Shown here: piece after piece, positions 53,567 to 64,000 of the stretch
Layout of the letters: each line of letters starts with the position of its first letter
Numbering within the stretch: the first letter of the stretch is position 1
NCBI GenBank assembly: GCA_016110215.1
Contig: JADWQD010000011.1
Location: forward strand, 806,001-870,000
Length of the DNA: 64,000 bases
DNA from: Capronia americana
Taxonomy: Eukaryota > Ascomycota > Eurotiomycetes > Chaetothyriales > Herpotrichiellaceae
Direction: 5' to 3'
Translations under genes and position numbers: made by a program
Notes under the pieces: generated by a model
Told to the model about the DNA's origin: nothing
The model's input: only the letters and a program-made list of their open reading frames with translations
Databases searched by the model: none

Positions 53567-54708
53567 ATGTCCTGTGTTGTCCTCATGGCGCCTCCACAGA
53601 CAATCAATCTTCTCGTTGGCCGGGACAATGTCGATGGAAGCTGGCGAAAGGACATCACCCTTGATGCATTGGTAGTCGAGGCATGGGGCCAGGGTTGCGT
53701 GGTTGGATCTTTACTCATCATGGCATGTACCACGGTCGCCAATATGAGAAGGGGTATCCTCCTTCACAAGCTGGTCTTACTGGAGGTATGTGCCCAGCCA
53801 AAAGCCCACATGGAAACTCGCCAAGCTGACGTTCCTCTTCCAGCTTTTGCTGGCCATCATGCACGGCACCTTTTGCTTCATGACCTTCCCTGGCTACGGC
53901 TGGTATCTCTCGTCGACTGCAGCATTGCTGTACTGCTCATGGTTTGTACACAACATAGTGGCCTGGATCAAGATCAGACCTTTTTTCCTTGATCAAAGAG
54001 CCCTGTGTTCTGCAAGGACGGGCAAGATCGTGCGTTGGGTGTATCTTGTCACCCTAGCCATGACGGTGCCGCCAATCATTCTACAAATTACGTGCAACTT
54101 CTTGTTCTTCAACAACATCAATGACCTGTACAAAAGAATACGACCGACAGAACCGCTCTTCAGGTGAGTTTTCGTTTCCTTCCTGGGGCAATATCGACAC
54201 GGCTTTGTGTAGACAAGACTAAAATCCTGTGCAGGGATCCATGGTGGGTGTTCACCTGCCTTAGCCTTTTCCACGCCATACGCAAATGCTACGGAGCGTC
54301 TGTCCTTGGCCTTGTCCGTCGAAGCCCCCGCTTGGGGATTCTTTTGGGCGCCATCTGCCTAGCGATGGTCTTCACCCTCATGGACATACTTGCTGTTTCG
54401 ATCCCGGCACTGACTGGTGGTGTGGATGGGTACTCATCAACCTCTCCATCTTGGATGGCAACCGCTGACCTCAAGCGTGTCGTAGTATCAACCCCTACTG
54501 GAAGCTAGCTCTGATATTCAAGTGCCTCACAGACAACATCATGTTGGATGACTTCAAGACCGAGCTGAACAGGATCGGGGGAAGAGTCATGGTCGATTTC
54601 GACAGGCCGCAAAGAGAAAGTGCCGAAGGCCCTGCACCACGTTTGAGTCAAGCTTACGGGTCAAAAGTCGAGATCAATGTGTTACACGATGAGAACAAAC
54701 TAAGATAG
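53567..54708 (+). CDS. fungal multi-spanning integral membrane protein (uncharacterised)
   Basis: Four exons, 53567-53785, 53844-54163, 54235-54416 and 54476-54708, 317 aa. Hydrophobic spans: VEAWGQGCVVGSLLIMACTT, LLAIMHGTFCFMTFPGYGWY, STAALLYCSWFVHNIVAW, VYLVTLAMTVPPIILQI, LGILLGAICLAMVFTLMDIL. Landmarks RDNVDGSWRKDITLDALVVE at the start, FFNNINDLYKRIRPTEPLF after span 5, FRDPWWVFTCLSLFHAIRK, and NPYWKLALIFKCLTDNIM followed by LDDFKTELNR match a Pezizomycotina membrane family of unknown function. The last splice (donor 54417, acceptor 54475) is chosen because it restores the family's NP(Y/F)WKL segment. An alternative start is the ATG at 53585 (MAPPQ). Confidence 0.75.
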
Positions 54709-55324
54709 CGGTCCATGGAACCTGATGACTGTTTCTCCTGGCCCTCAAATGGGTACCGTCGCTCCCATTGCACTTAAAGAATGCATTCCCTAGCTCCTCA
54801 CCATAGCAGCAGCCGAATTTCTACGAGAGGCTGCTGTGCATCGTACTCCGACACTCCTTTTTCACAAGTGATAAAAACAAAGCAACTGATTACTCTCCCC
54901 AACCAAGTCCAACAGCCGAACATGCATCCGACCGGGATTTTACAGGGCTCCGGTGCCGTGGATGTCGATAGGCTGGACAGTGTCCCGACGGAACCGAGTC
55001 CAGCGAATCTTCATCTCCCAACTCGAGTTCCGATTCCCGACTCGCTGATTACACGAAGTCGAAAGCAGAAACATCATTTCGCGCCAGATTCTTCCCAATG
55101 GGGCTCGTATCCTGGCTGTTGGCGCACGTAACGATGACCTTGATGGTTTCTCCGTCTGGGGCAGACGACCTCGTCGTCCGGGGCTGCAGCGACACACCTC
55201 TGGGGTATAAGAGCACCCTGACATCCTGTGTCGACTCGAATCTGTCCAAACCCACACCACAACCTTCACACTTTGTTCTGCTACCGACGTCTCACGGCCA
55301 CCGTACGAACCCAAACCCAGAGCC
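54709..55324. other. intergenic upstream of the sugar transporter
   Basis: No gene. Short frames on both strands. It should hold the transporter promoter; no TATA was picked out. Confidence 0.4.
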
Positions 55325-57146
55325 ATGGCTTCCAGAAGACCTTCGGCGGTGGAGTACAATGCCTCCATCCGCCATCGCTCCTACTCTGTGGCCGCTCAAG
55401 TTCAGGAGCAGCAGAGCTGGCTCGAGCGCAAGCTCAAGCCGACCAAAGTCACGGCTCGATATCCCATCCTAGGTGATCCCTTGCTCTATGCGACATGTGC
55501 CTTCGGCAGCTTGGGAGATGCCCTCTTTGGCTACAACTCCGGTATGGAAGTCTAACGGCCCACACGAAGTCAGGTCACTGACGGGGGATATAGGTATCAT
55601 GTCCGGCTTGCTGGTCAACCCGGTCTTCGTCTCCAGGTTTTTCAAGGACTATGGCGGTGCCGACGGGACTACGACGTCCATTGACCCTTCCATTACCGGG
55701 ATCGTAGTCTCATGCTTGCAGCTGTCTGCTGCCCTGGGCGCGCTCATATCTGGAAGACTCGGAGACATCATCGGGCGGAAGAAGTGCGTTCGCATCGGCG
55801 GCTTCATCTACTTCTTCAGCGCCTTCATCCAGATGTTTGCCCCCGGATTCGCCACTTTCGTCGCCGGCCGCACCATCCAGGGCCTCGGGGTCGGATTTCT
55901 CTCCATGACCGTTCCTATCATCCAGACCGAAATCGCCAAACCGCACCGCCGGGGACTGATGGTCGGGATCGAATACACCTGTCTGATCGCCGGATACATG
56001 CTGTCCTGCTGGGTGGACTATGGCTTCAATTTTCTCCTTCCCGGCAAGATGTCCTGGCAAGGCCCGTTCATTGTGCAGATCGGCCTCTCGTTCATTCTCT
56101 TGAGCATGTCCTTCTTCCTCCCGGAAACGCCTCGTTGGCTGGCAAAGAGCGGATTCATGCAAGAGAGTCTCCAGACACTGGCAGATCTACACGCCAACGG
56201 CGACACCCAGGCGGAGCATGTCCAGCAGATTTTCGTCGAGATCCAAGAGGCTGTGATCTACGAGACAAACCTTGGGAAATCTACCTGGACGGTAAGAAAA
56301 TATAAACTTATATTTTTACTATTTAATTATACTAAAGTACTTACTTCGACTAGGAAATGTTTACGCGCTACCGCAAGCGTACCATCGTCGGCATCACGGT
56401 CCAGATGTTTGCCCAGCTCAACGGCATCAATATCATCTCATTCTATCTTCCGAGCACACTCGCCGCTGCCGGTTTCGACAATCGCAAATCGCTCCTGTAC
56501 ACAGCAGCTAATGCCATTCCTTACACCGCCGCAACTGTTGTGACCTGGTATCTGGCAGATAAATGGGGTCGGAAACCACTACTTATCCTTGGAGGTGAGT
56601 GCAACAAGAATTCCTGGACCCGGACCCGAAAGATGTGTAACTTTTTTGCTGAGATAATTATCAAAATTAGGTGTTATGATGGCCGTGCTGTTGGCTATTG
56701 TCTGCGCCTTCACTGAAGCGAACATGGCAATCAACATCAAAGCCAACGGGCAGTACGCCTTCGTCATGCTCTACAACATCACCTATGGATTCACCTGGGG
56801 CCCGATGCCGTGGCTCCTGCCAGCCGAAATCTTCCCTCTGCGCGGCCGCAGCAAGGGCATGGCGCTCGCGACGACCAGCAACTGGATCTTCAACTTCATC
56901 ATCGGCATGGTCTCGCCGAGCGCGTTCGCGGGGATTCATGGATACTTCTACCTCATCATCGCGGCCTTCTGCCTCTTCTCCGCCGGCCTGGCGCATTTCT
57001 ACTACGTCGAGACCGCGGGGCATACCCTGGAGGAGATCGCCATCGCCTTTGGGGACAAGGCTTTTGAAGACAATGCCGAGATTGTCGAGGTTGCCGGTTT
57101 GAAGGACGAAAAGACGGCCAAGTCGTCTTCAGTGGTACATGTATGA
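55325..57146 (+). CDS. MFS sugar transporter (hexose / lactose-permease-like)
   Basis: Four exons, 55325-55541, 55594-56291, 56354-56594 and 56671-57146, 543 aa. Twelve-span sugar-porter signatures in order: FGYNSGIMSGLL at span 1, GRLGDIIGRKKCVRIGG (the loop R-x-G-R-K), VAGRTIQGLGVGFLSMTVPI, PETPRWLAKSG after span 6, MFAQLNGINIISFYLPSTL, DKWGRKPLLILGGVMM, and PAEIFPLRGRSKGMALATTS followed by NWIFNFIIGMVSP; the C-terminus has YVETAGHTLEEI in place of PETKGRTLEE. It should take up a mono- or disaccharide or polyol through the plasma membrane by proton symport. All introns are 52-76 nt. It lies beside the polyol dehydrogenase. Confidence 0.93.
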
Positions 57147-58392
57147 AAGGGAGACTGTGACTGACGGACTTGTTGATGTATTTGCACCTAGCCTTGCAAT
57201 AAAAAGCAACAGTCCGTTCTTATATGTCCGGAGAAGTGAACAAGGTTAGTTTGGACGATGATGTGCTGGAGGGGGGATATCGATCCTTTGTGGAGTGGCC
57301 GCTGGGGACAGAGACCGGGATCGAAGGGGGCAGGGTGTGGAGTGTTGCTATCTTTCGAACCGGCGCCATCAATTGCGAATTAGGGCTTCAACAGCCAACT
57401 ACAGTAGCTCATGATCATTTGCCAGACGCGACATCTTCCCTGCGGCGATCCTCTTAACCATAAGATACCTGAAATCCTTTTCTCACGGGTTGGTTGATCC
57501 ATATCGAGGAGCAATTGCTGCGATTGTGAAGAGTTTAAAGCCAGTAGAATGTCCTCCAGCTTCCCTGTTTGCAAACGTGTTACAGGCCGGATGTTCCCTC
57601 TTTTCTTTTTAGTCGTGTTGGTACGTAGCAGCTGGCCTGTGAATGATACTTTCCTGGTCCTTACCTGGTAGAAGCGAAAGAATTTGCGCTGGCCACTAAC
57701 GTATTCCACCACTAACCCGAAGGCGGTAGCAGCGGAACAGTCCAGGTCAAATGATTGCTTGTATAGCCATGTTGACATTGGCTTCATTTGATTTCAAGTA
57801 GGCGCGTTGTGTTTGAGGCATTGTGTAAAAAGTGGATAATGGGCACCCACCGGGCACCGATTAGGGAACTCAATATTACATAAGCCGACCCCGCCAATAG
57901 GGTTCGGTGAGGGTGGGTCACAATGATGTACACGCTACTACCACACAAGCACAGTACTCTTTACACGCTCACGGCAGGTCCAAGGAATTCGGGTGAGTCG
58001 AAGCGACTCGGTTGGCCCGAAATTGTGTGACTGGGAAGGTTACTAGGTATCCTACCCGAGGGTCTGTAAAGACGTCACGACGCGTATGCGTGTTGGAGAC
58101 CCTCTGGTAATAAATAATACCGTAGGTCAAGATAAGAGACGACCAAGGATGGAAAGCGCGCAAGGTATTATAGAATAGGAATGGGAGCTGCTACATTCCA
58201 AGCGGTCCGCTCGGCAATAGGACTACCATGGTCTGTTTACGGCCCCGATTCTCTGTCGATATTTCGAGAGTGGTTGGATCTTGACAAGAACAGGCGAGTA
58301 TCTCAACACCACCACTCGCTTTGTTTCCTTACTCCCAGCCGAGAGCCCCAGTCGATCGAAAACCATCTACCAACCGTTTTGTTGTTGATTTC
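57147..58392. other. intergenic, one weak minus-strand frame
   Basis: Minus 57787-57380 is ATG-started, 135 aa, with a perfect-looking donor inside (CAG/GTAAGG near 57660) but no recognisable domain, so it is not called. GGGCACC is duplicated at 57841-57858. Otherwise nothing. Confidence 0.4.
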
Positions 58393-60069
58393 TCAATGGT
58401 TCCATGTCCAGAGTTGATAGTTTGGTATTGGAGTAGTACTACTCAGCATCGGCTTATAAGACTCTTGTGGTTGCTCGTCCTCTTGTTGACCTCTGATGGA
58501 AACAAACGCTGATTTGTTGGAAGCAGGGGGGGAACTCCTGTATTTAGATGATGAACCGGAATCTCTCAAGAACCACGTCGTAGTCTCGGTTTGGCCATAT
58601 TTGGCATTCTCCAGTTCCATCCTCCTCCGTCGCCGATCGGGAAATGTCCAGATCTCACCGCTCAAGTCAACTGTCACAGATTTCCTGGTGCGGCCGTGTG
58701 CGTCGGTCAACGGACGGTCCTCTGCTTCGACGGACTGCAGCATCCAATCCAGTTTCGATTGAGGGATGGTCGCTTTGAGCGTATGATAGCGAAGTGAGAA
58801 GATGCCATAGTTCAGCATGCCCAGGAGGATGAGGAAGGCCACTAGAATCGCCAGTGCTAGGAAAGCGGTCGAGATGAGGACGACCGGTCTGTCGACGCTC
58901 ATTGTGCGAGTCACAGGCTGAGGATATTGGGCGTCTTTGACAATGGTGTAAGCTTGATAAAATCGAACCAGCTCCTCGGGCGTGATGACCGTGATGTGTG
59001 AGTCGGACGTTGATTGCTGCGTAAATCGGGCTTGATAATATTCTGTCAGTGCCTCTGGTACGTTGCCCGGGTAGTAAACATCCGGAAATGCCACGTTCCA
59101 TACATCCTCCATTGGCTCGTGCTGCTGCAAGCGGCAGTCGATTTTGGTGTAGTAGCTCGATTCAACTGGGCCTTTACTAAAGATACAATCGTCGGTGCTG
59201 TTTTGGCTTCGTCCAAGATTATGCATGTGTACGGAGGCGATGGAGATGTTCATGCTGCGAAAGGTATCGCCGGCATCGGTGTAGTCGCCGCCCTTGAGTG
59301 CGTAGATGAAAAGAAGTTCGTCTTTGATCGTCGTCCGGCTATTGTAGAAGCCACCGGAGCTCAGCCACCAACCGCCATCCCTCGAAGGCTCCCCATCCAC
59401 TGCCGCTGTCCATTCTTCATACGATATCACTTGGTTGAGATCTGGGACTTCGTACGGCCAGCCAGTACAGTTGTCAGTAACGTAAAGTTCGATGGAAGTT
59501 TGCGGGGTCAAATGACAATCGAAGGACCAGCTGCTGTTCCACTCATCCTCACGATACACCCACTCAACAGTATTAGATGGCAAAAAGTCGAGAAGTCGAT
59601 CTCGAGGGAACCCTGCCTTGTCAAGTCTCGAATGGGTGAGATTCCACTCCACGTTGGCATAACTCATGCCGTTGTGTTGTCTAGAAGCCATGAGGCCAGG
59701 CACTTCTTCCTGGGTGACGGTATGACCTCGTGCTGTCGAGTAGCGAGAAATAACACCAGAAAGTATGGCTGTGCTCGATAGACATGCAACAACGAAGCAT
59801 TGGCCTAAAATTGCCAGGTTCCGGACCGCAATTAGTCGCCGTCGGAGGAGTAGAATGATGTCCAGAGCGTCCCCCAATGTGTTGAGGCTCAGAAGGGATG
59901 GAAGTGGCACAACGTTATTCTGAGTGATCTTCTTCGCGCCAAAAAGCCAGCAAGTGCGAACAAAAGCAAATATACCTAAAGCACTCAGGGCGGCGATGAT
60001 AACGTTGAGTGCTGCTTGAACATCCTCAAGCTTCCAGGAGGCCGGAAGTGAAATCCAAGCTGAAGGCAT
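58393..60069 (-). CDS. fungal membrane protein with large extracytoplasmic domain
   Basis: Single exon of 558 aa from ATG 60069 (MPSAWISLPASWKLED). The frame goes on to 60426 from GTG with other ATGs, but this start puts the first span directly after it. Span 1 is ALNVIIAALSALGIFAFVRT, span 2 LAILGQCFVVACLSSTAILS, and span 3 STAFLALAILVAFLILLGML at ~450. Between spans 2 and 3 are ~330 residues with several N-glycosylation sequons (NLT, NSS, NCT, NIS, NST) and repeated Trp/Tyr, likely outside the cell or in the lumen. The C-terminal tail is charged and Ser-rich (RSSPPASNKSAFVSIRG). The family is recurrent in filamentous ascomycetes; I do not know its function. Confidence 0.75.
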   Translation of the reverse strand: MPSAWISLPASWKLEDVQAALNVIIAALSALGIFAFVRTCWLFGAKKITQNNVVPLPSLLSLNTLGDALDIILLLRRRLIAVRNLAILGQCFVVACLSSTAILSGVISRYSTARGHTVTQEEVPGLMASRQHNGMSYANVEWNLTHSRLDKAGFPRDRLLDFLPSNTVEWVYREDEWNSSWSFDCHLTPQTSIELYVTDNCTGWPYEVPDLNQVISYEEWTAAVDGEPSRDGGWWLSSGGFYNSRTTIKDELLFIYALKGGDYTDAGDTFRSMNISIASVHMHNLGRSQNSTDDCIFSKGPVESSYYTKIDCRLQQHEPMEDVWNVAFPDVYYPGNVPEALTEYYQARFTQQSTSDSHITVITPEELVRFYQAYTIVKDAQYPQPVTRTMSVDRPVVLISTAFLALAILVAFLILLGMLNYGIFSLRYHTLKATIPQSKLDWMLQSVEAEDRPLTDAHGRTRKSVTVDLSGEIWTFPDRRRRRMELENAKYGQTETTTWFLRDSGSSSKYRSSPPASNKSAFVSIRGQQEDEQPQESYKPMLSSTTPIPNYQLWTWNH

Positions 60070-62034
60070 ATTGGAACTCGAAGGGGGAAGATGACGAAGG
60101 AGAAGCACGAACTGCACCCCCAGCCTGATCTGAGCGATCGGCATGTCCCTTATATCCGAGTCTGGACTGGTTGAACTTGTGGCCTTGTACCAATGGCAAG
60201 GTGACTTGAGCGCCACTCGTGTTGTCGACTCCGGAATCAGAATTCCTCTTCTTTGCCAAGTGAGCCAATTCTTTCTTAGCTGCCCAATTTTGAACTCTTG
60301 CAGCACCATGATCCATTGAGGAGAAGAATAGCCCAACTTTGGTGTCCGAGAAGAGCCGAATACGATCGTTGAATGTTTGTTCGGCTTCAGGTCAGAGCGC
60401 AGGGCCTCGAAAGGCCAGCTTGCCACAGGCTGTGATTTGCTGGTATTTTGGCCATGGCCGCCTATTTGCGTAGAGGCGAGGCTCTAATATAGAGGTAGGC
60501 CAGACCACAAGCCGACAGGGAAGAGCTAAACAGTCCAGAAGACCTACCTCCTGCTAGATTTCATGGTAGGCAAGCCGAGTCTACTGAGAATATTGCAGAC
60601 ACAAGGCCGGTGCTGGACCCCACTGCAGCATCCCTCAACGACCCTCCGGCTCGTATTGATCCTCAGCTGCCAAGTCGCTTCTATGTGCCAAGTGACTTGG
60701 CTCTAATCAGGACTGCCCTGTGACTGAACGAACTCGTGCGGTTGCTCTAGCCAGGCAGAAAGAATCTCGATCGCATTTTGTACGTCGCGTTGTTCATTAA
60801 CGCTGTTGGCTGGCGATTCAGGCATGAAGGTTTGCCAAGTCATTTTCCAATGAGGCTCTGCTCAAAATGTCGCGGTCTGGAGATCGAAGCCTGTTGCGAG
60901 TTATCATTAAGCCGCTCAACCGAAGTCATGGAGGGTTTGGATATGCCAGTGACGCTCTGGTACTTGCTCTCGCTGCATTTGATCTTGGTGCTTGGAAAGG
61001 CGACAACGTTCATCCTCCACGAATATCATCAAATCACAGGTACAGGAGAGATCCATAAAAGTTCGTGTTAATGGGAACCCACTAGACGTATAGATAAGAG
61101 AAGGGAAGTGGGGGCCGTGATAGTCGAGAGACCAAACTATCCTCCTTGTCCCTGCGAGGAGCCGCCGGATCGCACAGGGACAGACCTAATGGGAGCCGGA
61201 CAGGCTTCGATTTTCACATGAAGATTGCGGAGTACCGAGTGCAAATGCTAGAATCGGTAACCAAGCTCGCCAAGGCATGGGCAGGTGTGGCCAAGGAGAT
61301 AACTTGGCAACTGTAGACGAGTGCCGGGAATCGGGCCTCTTAGGCCAGGGCAACGATTGATCCGTTTCTCACGCCGAACTACAGGTACCTCGGACACCAT
61401 ACTCAGTCACGTGCAAGAGCATCTCAGGTTGAAGCAGCAAGGGTCTGGGGCACGGTCCGGTCTAAAGATGGAGATGGAAAGTACTCATGTCGAGATTCCG
61501 ACGTCGAACTCCGTGTTCCGATAGCGACCTCTGCCGCAAGGGAGGAGATTTTCCTTATTCGTCTGCTTATGTAGCTGCCGAACTGTAGCAGCGTTGGTCC
61601 GACTGAGGAAGAACGAGGCAGCCGGTAACGATGATGAAATTCACAGCAGCGGTATCGCCTACGCTGATTTGCACAAGTACTAGTTACACAACCACTAGCC
61701 GATTGTCCTCCACCAGGCCTTATTCAAGTTCAATCGAGAACGCCACTCCAGATAGGACTTTGTCCTGACACTCAAGCCAACATATACTGGTCAGCACAAG
61801 CCAGCAATCAAGTGATCCAACCGAAGCAATCCGTTGCCCGACCGCCCAACTCTTATCCGAAGCCGCAGTCAGTCGAGCCTGAACACCGGTGCTGAAATGC
61901 AACCATACACCGGCAAACCGTGACACATGGCGTTCACACCCCGGGTCACAATCCGGGTCACAATCCTGAATACATAGTAGTACAGACCCAATTCAATGTA
62001 ATAAGCACAGTCCCACCCGTTGGATTGACAATCA
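60070..62034. other. 2-kb intergenic, nothing supported
   Basis: Upstream of the membrane-protein gene. No domain in any frame. A GGGTCACAATCC direct repeat occurs twice in a row at 61943-61966. Plus 60778-61071 is a short frame with no support. Confidence 0.4.
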
Positions 62035-63078
62035 TCACCCTTTATTCTGAGCGGGCGTCGATGCTATCGCTAGCACCACGACCAGACTCGCGATGATAAG
62101 CGATCCTGTTATAAACGACACGGCGAAGATGCTACCCCGACTGGCAGGAAACTTGCCCCGTATGATCCAGTACTGAGACTCGAAGTAGCGGTGGAACCCA
62201 ATAAAGAGAATCACTATGGAGATCGCGATAAAGGTCGCTCCAAGCGGTTTGCCCACATGCCGCATCCTTGTGGCGCTGCCTTCGGTGGCTGTAACAGTCT
62301 TGCCGCTCCTTTCGCTGTCCGAGGCAGCGATGCCTCCGGCTTGGCGTGGTGACAGACCCGTCGGTGGCAGAAGAAGTATCTGATCCAGGAGCGTCGGTCC
62401 CAGCGTCGGAGGAGGCATCGGAGCAGACATGGATGCGGCCACCTGTTGAAGGAAAGGTAGGAGCTCCGCTGGCACAGACTGTCCGATGAGCGGCGACAGA
62501 GGTATCGTCTGCATAATGCTCGACGTCGACTGGCTCTGCCCCGACAACGAAGTGTTAAGGCGAAAGAGCTGGGTGATTGCTATGCCAATACTGGCGAATG
62601 CTAGACTCGTCCTCAGCCACGCCAAAAAGGTCCTTTCCAGAGCCAAATGATCGCGAGCTACTGAGCCCTTGTTTTCTAGTGTGACTGAACCATATTTCTC
62701 GGACGCGCTCTTGAACCACTCGGCCACCCGGTTTTTCTTCTTTGGGTCTTCCCCATCGCCGCTTCCGTTGCCGGTGTCGTCGGGGTTTACGAGAGTCGAG
62801 GAGGAGGGCTCAACGGTCGAGCTAGCCGCAGTGCTCTGGGAATTGCTCTCATTGGTGGTATTGTAACGACGGTCGGTCTGACTCTCTGCCGTCCGAATTG
62901 GAGTGGACTCGTCCGACTCGCTTTCACTCCGACGGTAGGACGACATTGGGGATTGAGAATGGACTTTGGTCCCTTGCGAGAAACGAACGCTAGACTGTCG
63001 ACGTGGTGGTGGTGGGATCGCAGACGGGGTGGAGGCGGACTGTTGAGTGCCATCACGGTTTTGATCCTGCATGGCCAT
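62035..63078 (-). CDS. DUF202 family membrane protein
   Basis: Single exon, 347 aa from ATG 63078. The diagnostic segment is SVARDHLALERTFLAWLRTS, with R-D-x-x-A-x-E-R-T-F-L-A-W-x-R-T as in the DUF202 (YidH-like) family, running into span 1 (LAFASIGIAITQLFRL). Spans 2 and 3 are GATFIAISIVILFIGFHRYF and FITGSLIIASLVVVLAIAST; the family has three. The first ~130 residues are Ser/Thr/Pro-rich and disordered, and a ~100-residue low-complexity insert (MSAPMPPPTLGPTLLDQI) separates spans 1 and 2, as in many fungal members. The role is unknown; some fungal members relate to vacuole-associated or stress proteins, which I cannot test here. Confidence 0.88.
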   Translation of the reverse strand: MAMQDQNRDGTQQSASTPSAIPPPPRRQSSVRFSQGTKVHSQSPMSSYRRSESESDESTPIRTAESQTDRRYNTTNESNSQSTAASSTVEPSSSTLVNPDDTGNGSGDGEDPKKKNRVAEWFKSASEKYGSVTLENKGSVARDHLALERTFLAWLRTSLAFASIGIAITQLFRLNTSLSGQSQSTSSIMQTIPLSPLIGQSVPAELLPFLQQVAASMSAPMPPPTLGPTLLDQILLLPPTGLSPRQAGGIAASDSERSGKTVTATEGSATRMRHVGKPLGATFIAISIVILFIGFHRYFESQYWIIRGKFPASRGSIFAVSFITGSLIIASLVVVLAIASTPAQNKG

Positions 63079-63735
63079 GACTATAGAGCTTGCTCAGACC
63101 AGTGTCAGCCACAATGCCCACTAGGGCCGACCAGAAGGCTCCGTATCGAGCTCCGGCAAGCATCGAAAGGAGATAGCGAGACGCAGTTCGATAACATCCG
63201 CGCGTTAGATCGTCGTTGAGAATGGATGTGGGACACTGATTGGGTAGATGGAGCGGTGATAGAAATCTGAACAGTGTCGTGCAAGAACCCAAGCTATGGC
63301 GTGATTGCAGAGGTACGCATTCTGTGTAATTAGCTTTGTACGGATTAGTGGAACGAGTTCCTGGCGAGCCAAGTACTGTCCTCGTAAAAAGCGGTGATGA
63401 AAAGTGCCGTACGAGTACCCCGAGGATAGATCGCAGGTACAGTGTTTAATTGCGGTGTACCTCGTACCTGAGAATGAAATCATCGAGACGTCAGCAACAG
63501 CTGAGATTGGTGAGTCCTCGCTGGCAGGCACGTCATTAGGGATGATGAGGCTGCCTAAATGGCGGGGAAGGCACTCAGCAAGCGAAGCCTCGTGCTTGAT
63601 GCGAATCAAGTGTCGGGGAAAGGTAGGCTGCCACAATGCCTGCCACCACTATTGTTTCGTTCTTAGGAAGGGCTTCGTCGCAGATGGTGAAGAGGAGCAT
63701 GTCACCAGGAATCCTTTTCACCACAAACAACCACC
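63079..63735. promoter_or_regulatory. divergent intergenic region, DUF202 (-) and MFS exporter (+)
   Basis: 657 bp between two outward-facing ATGs. A 143-codon minus frame (63636-63205) opens at TTG and is not called. ACCTCGTACCTG at 63459-63470 recalls GTACC-rich steps seen near 14.2 and 44.1 kb. Confidence 0.4.
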
Positions 63736-64000
63736 ATGGCGGATGACGGGTCTGAAACCGCTGTACGGATAGGAAACTCGCGCGCTGGGTCGATGATCAG
63801 TGATTCCCCCGGCCAACCAACGGAACAACTCCAGGTCCAAGAGGCTGGCGAAGAACAAGTCCAATATCCTACAGGCCCGCAACTATGGCTCAACGCTGGT
63901 GCAATGATGCTGGTTTGTTTCTTGCACGGACTGGATCTGACTATTGTTGCTCCTACCGTACCATCCCTGACAAATGAGTTCAAGACCGTGGCCGATATAG
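63736..64000 (+). CDS. MFS transporter, DHA2-like (partial, runs off the right edge)
   Basis: 88 codons from ATG 63736, no stop before the edge. A polar Glu/Gln-rich start (SPGQPTEQLQVQEAGEEQV) leads to the first span NAGAMMLVCFLHGLDLTIVA and PTVPSLTNEFKTVADI. L-D-L-T-I-V-A-P-T-V-P in span 1 is the D1-type motif of 14-spanner drug:H+ antiporters (DHA2). The rest of the gene is outside the window. Confidence 0.75.
   Translation, partial: MADDGSETAVRIGNSRAGSMISDSPGQPTEQLQVQEAGEEQVQYPTGPQLWLNAGAMMLVCFLHGLDLTIVAPTVPSLTNEFKTVADI

Noticed and set aside
55712..56305. 197-codon plus-strand frame
   Set aside because: Shadow of the sugar transporter; His/Arg-rich, no domain.
59014..59781. 255-codon plus-strand frame antisense to the membrane protein
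   Set aside because: No domain; codon complement of a real coding strand with clear membrane spans.

Overview
The window is genomic DNA of a filamentous ascomycete, subphylum Pezizomycotina. The evidence is the short GT..AG introns of about 45-130 nt with CTAAC/CTGAC-like branch sites, the widely spaced monocistronic genes, the intron-containing housekeeping genes (FAL1-type helicase, RRP46-type exosome subunit, PTPA, NAD kinase, NSE2/MMS21), and Pezizomycotina-rich families (Zn2Cys6 regulator, VAO/BBE-type FAD oxidase, P450, SDRs, DUF3468, DUF202, MFS). A black-yeast or other Eurotiomycete-like lineage would fit, but that is inference. I saw no tRNA, rRNA, transposase, virus or CRISPR-like array.

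Layout. 0-10 kb: a very large orphan protein running off the left edge (-), a six-exon secreted FAD oxidase (-), and the SUMO ligase NSE2/MMS21 (+). 10-20 kb: a small putative mitochondrial protein, a DUF3468 regulator-like gene whose 3' end dissolves into a 24-bp repeat, a secreted alpha/beta hydrolase (-), a RanBP2-like zinc-finger protein (+), and an APH-type kinase-like protein (-). 20-27 kb: two convergent SDR genes with stops 65 bp apart, then a four-exon P450. 27-38 kb: housekeeping genes on the minus strand (FAL1, NAD kinase, RRP46, a mitochondrial carrier), a Gly/Glu-rich orphan with a minisatellite just upstream, and a GT8 glycosyltransferase (+). 38-42 kb: poorly resolved, possibly a decayed membrane-protein gene. 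42-49 kb: two orphan proteins and the PP2A activator PTPA. 49-57 kb: a Zn2Cys6 regulator, a polyol dehydrogenase of the sorbitol/xylitol type, a multi-spanning membrane protein and an MFS sugar transporter, which together look like a small carbon-source module. 58-64 kb: a fungal membrane protein with a large outer domain, a DUF202 protein, and the start of an MFS exporter cut by the right edge.

The most coherent functional unit is 48,987-57,146 (regulator, dehydrogenase, membrane protein, transporter). The most unusual sequence features are the octapeptide-encoding 24-bp repeat that overlaps the stop codon of the DUF3468 gene, the 104-114-bp minisatellite abutting the Gly/Glu-rich orphan, the lone in-frame TGA (or 30-nt mini-intron) in the Zn2Cys6 gene, and the five-fold CTGAC repeat in an SDR intron. 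All splice models were read by eye from donor, branch, acceptor, frame and family fit. Where ORFs begin at TTG or GTG I moved the start to a plausible ATG.
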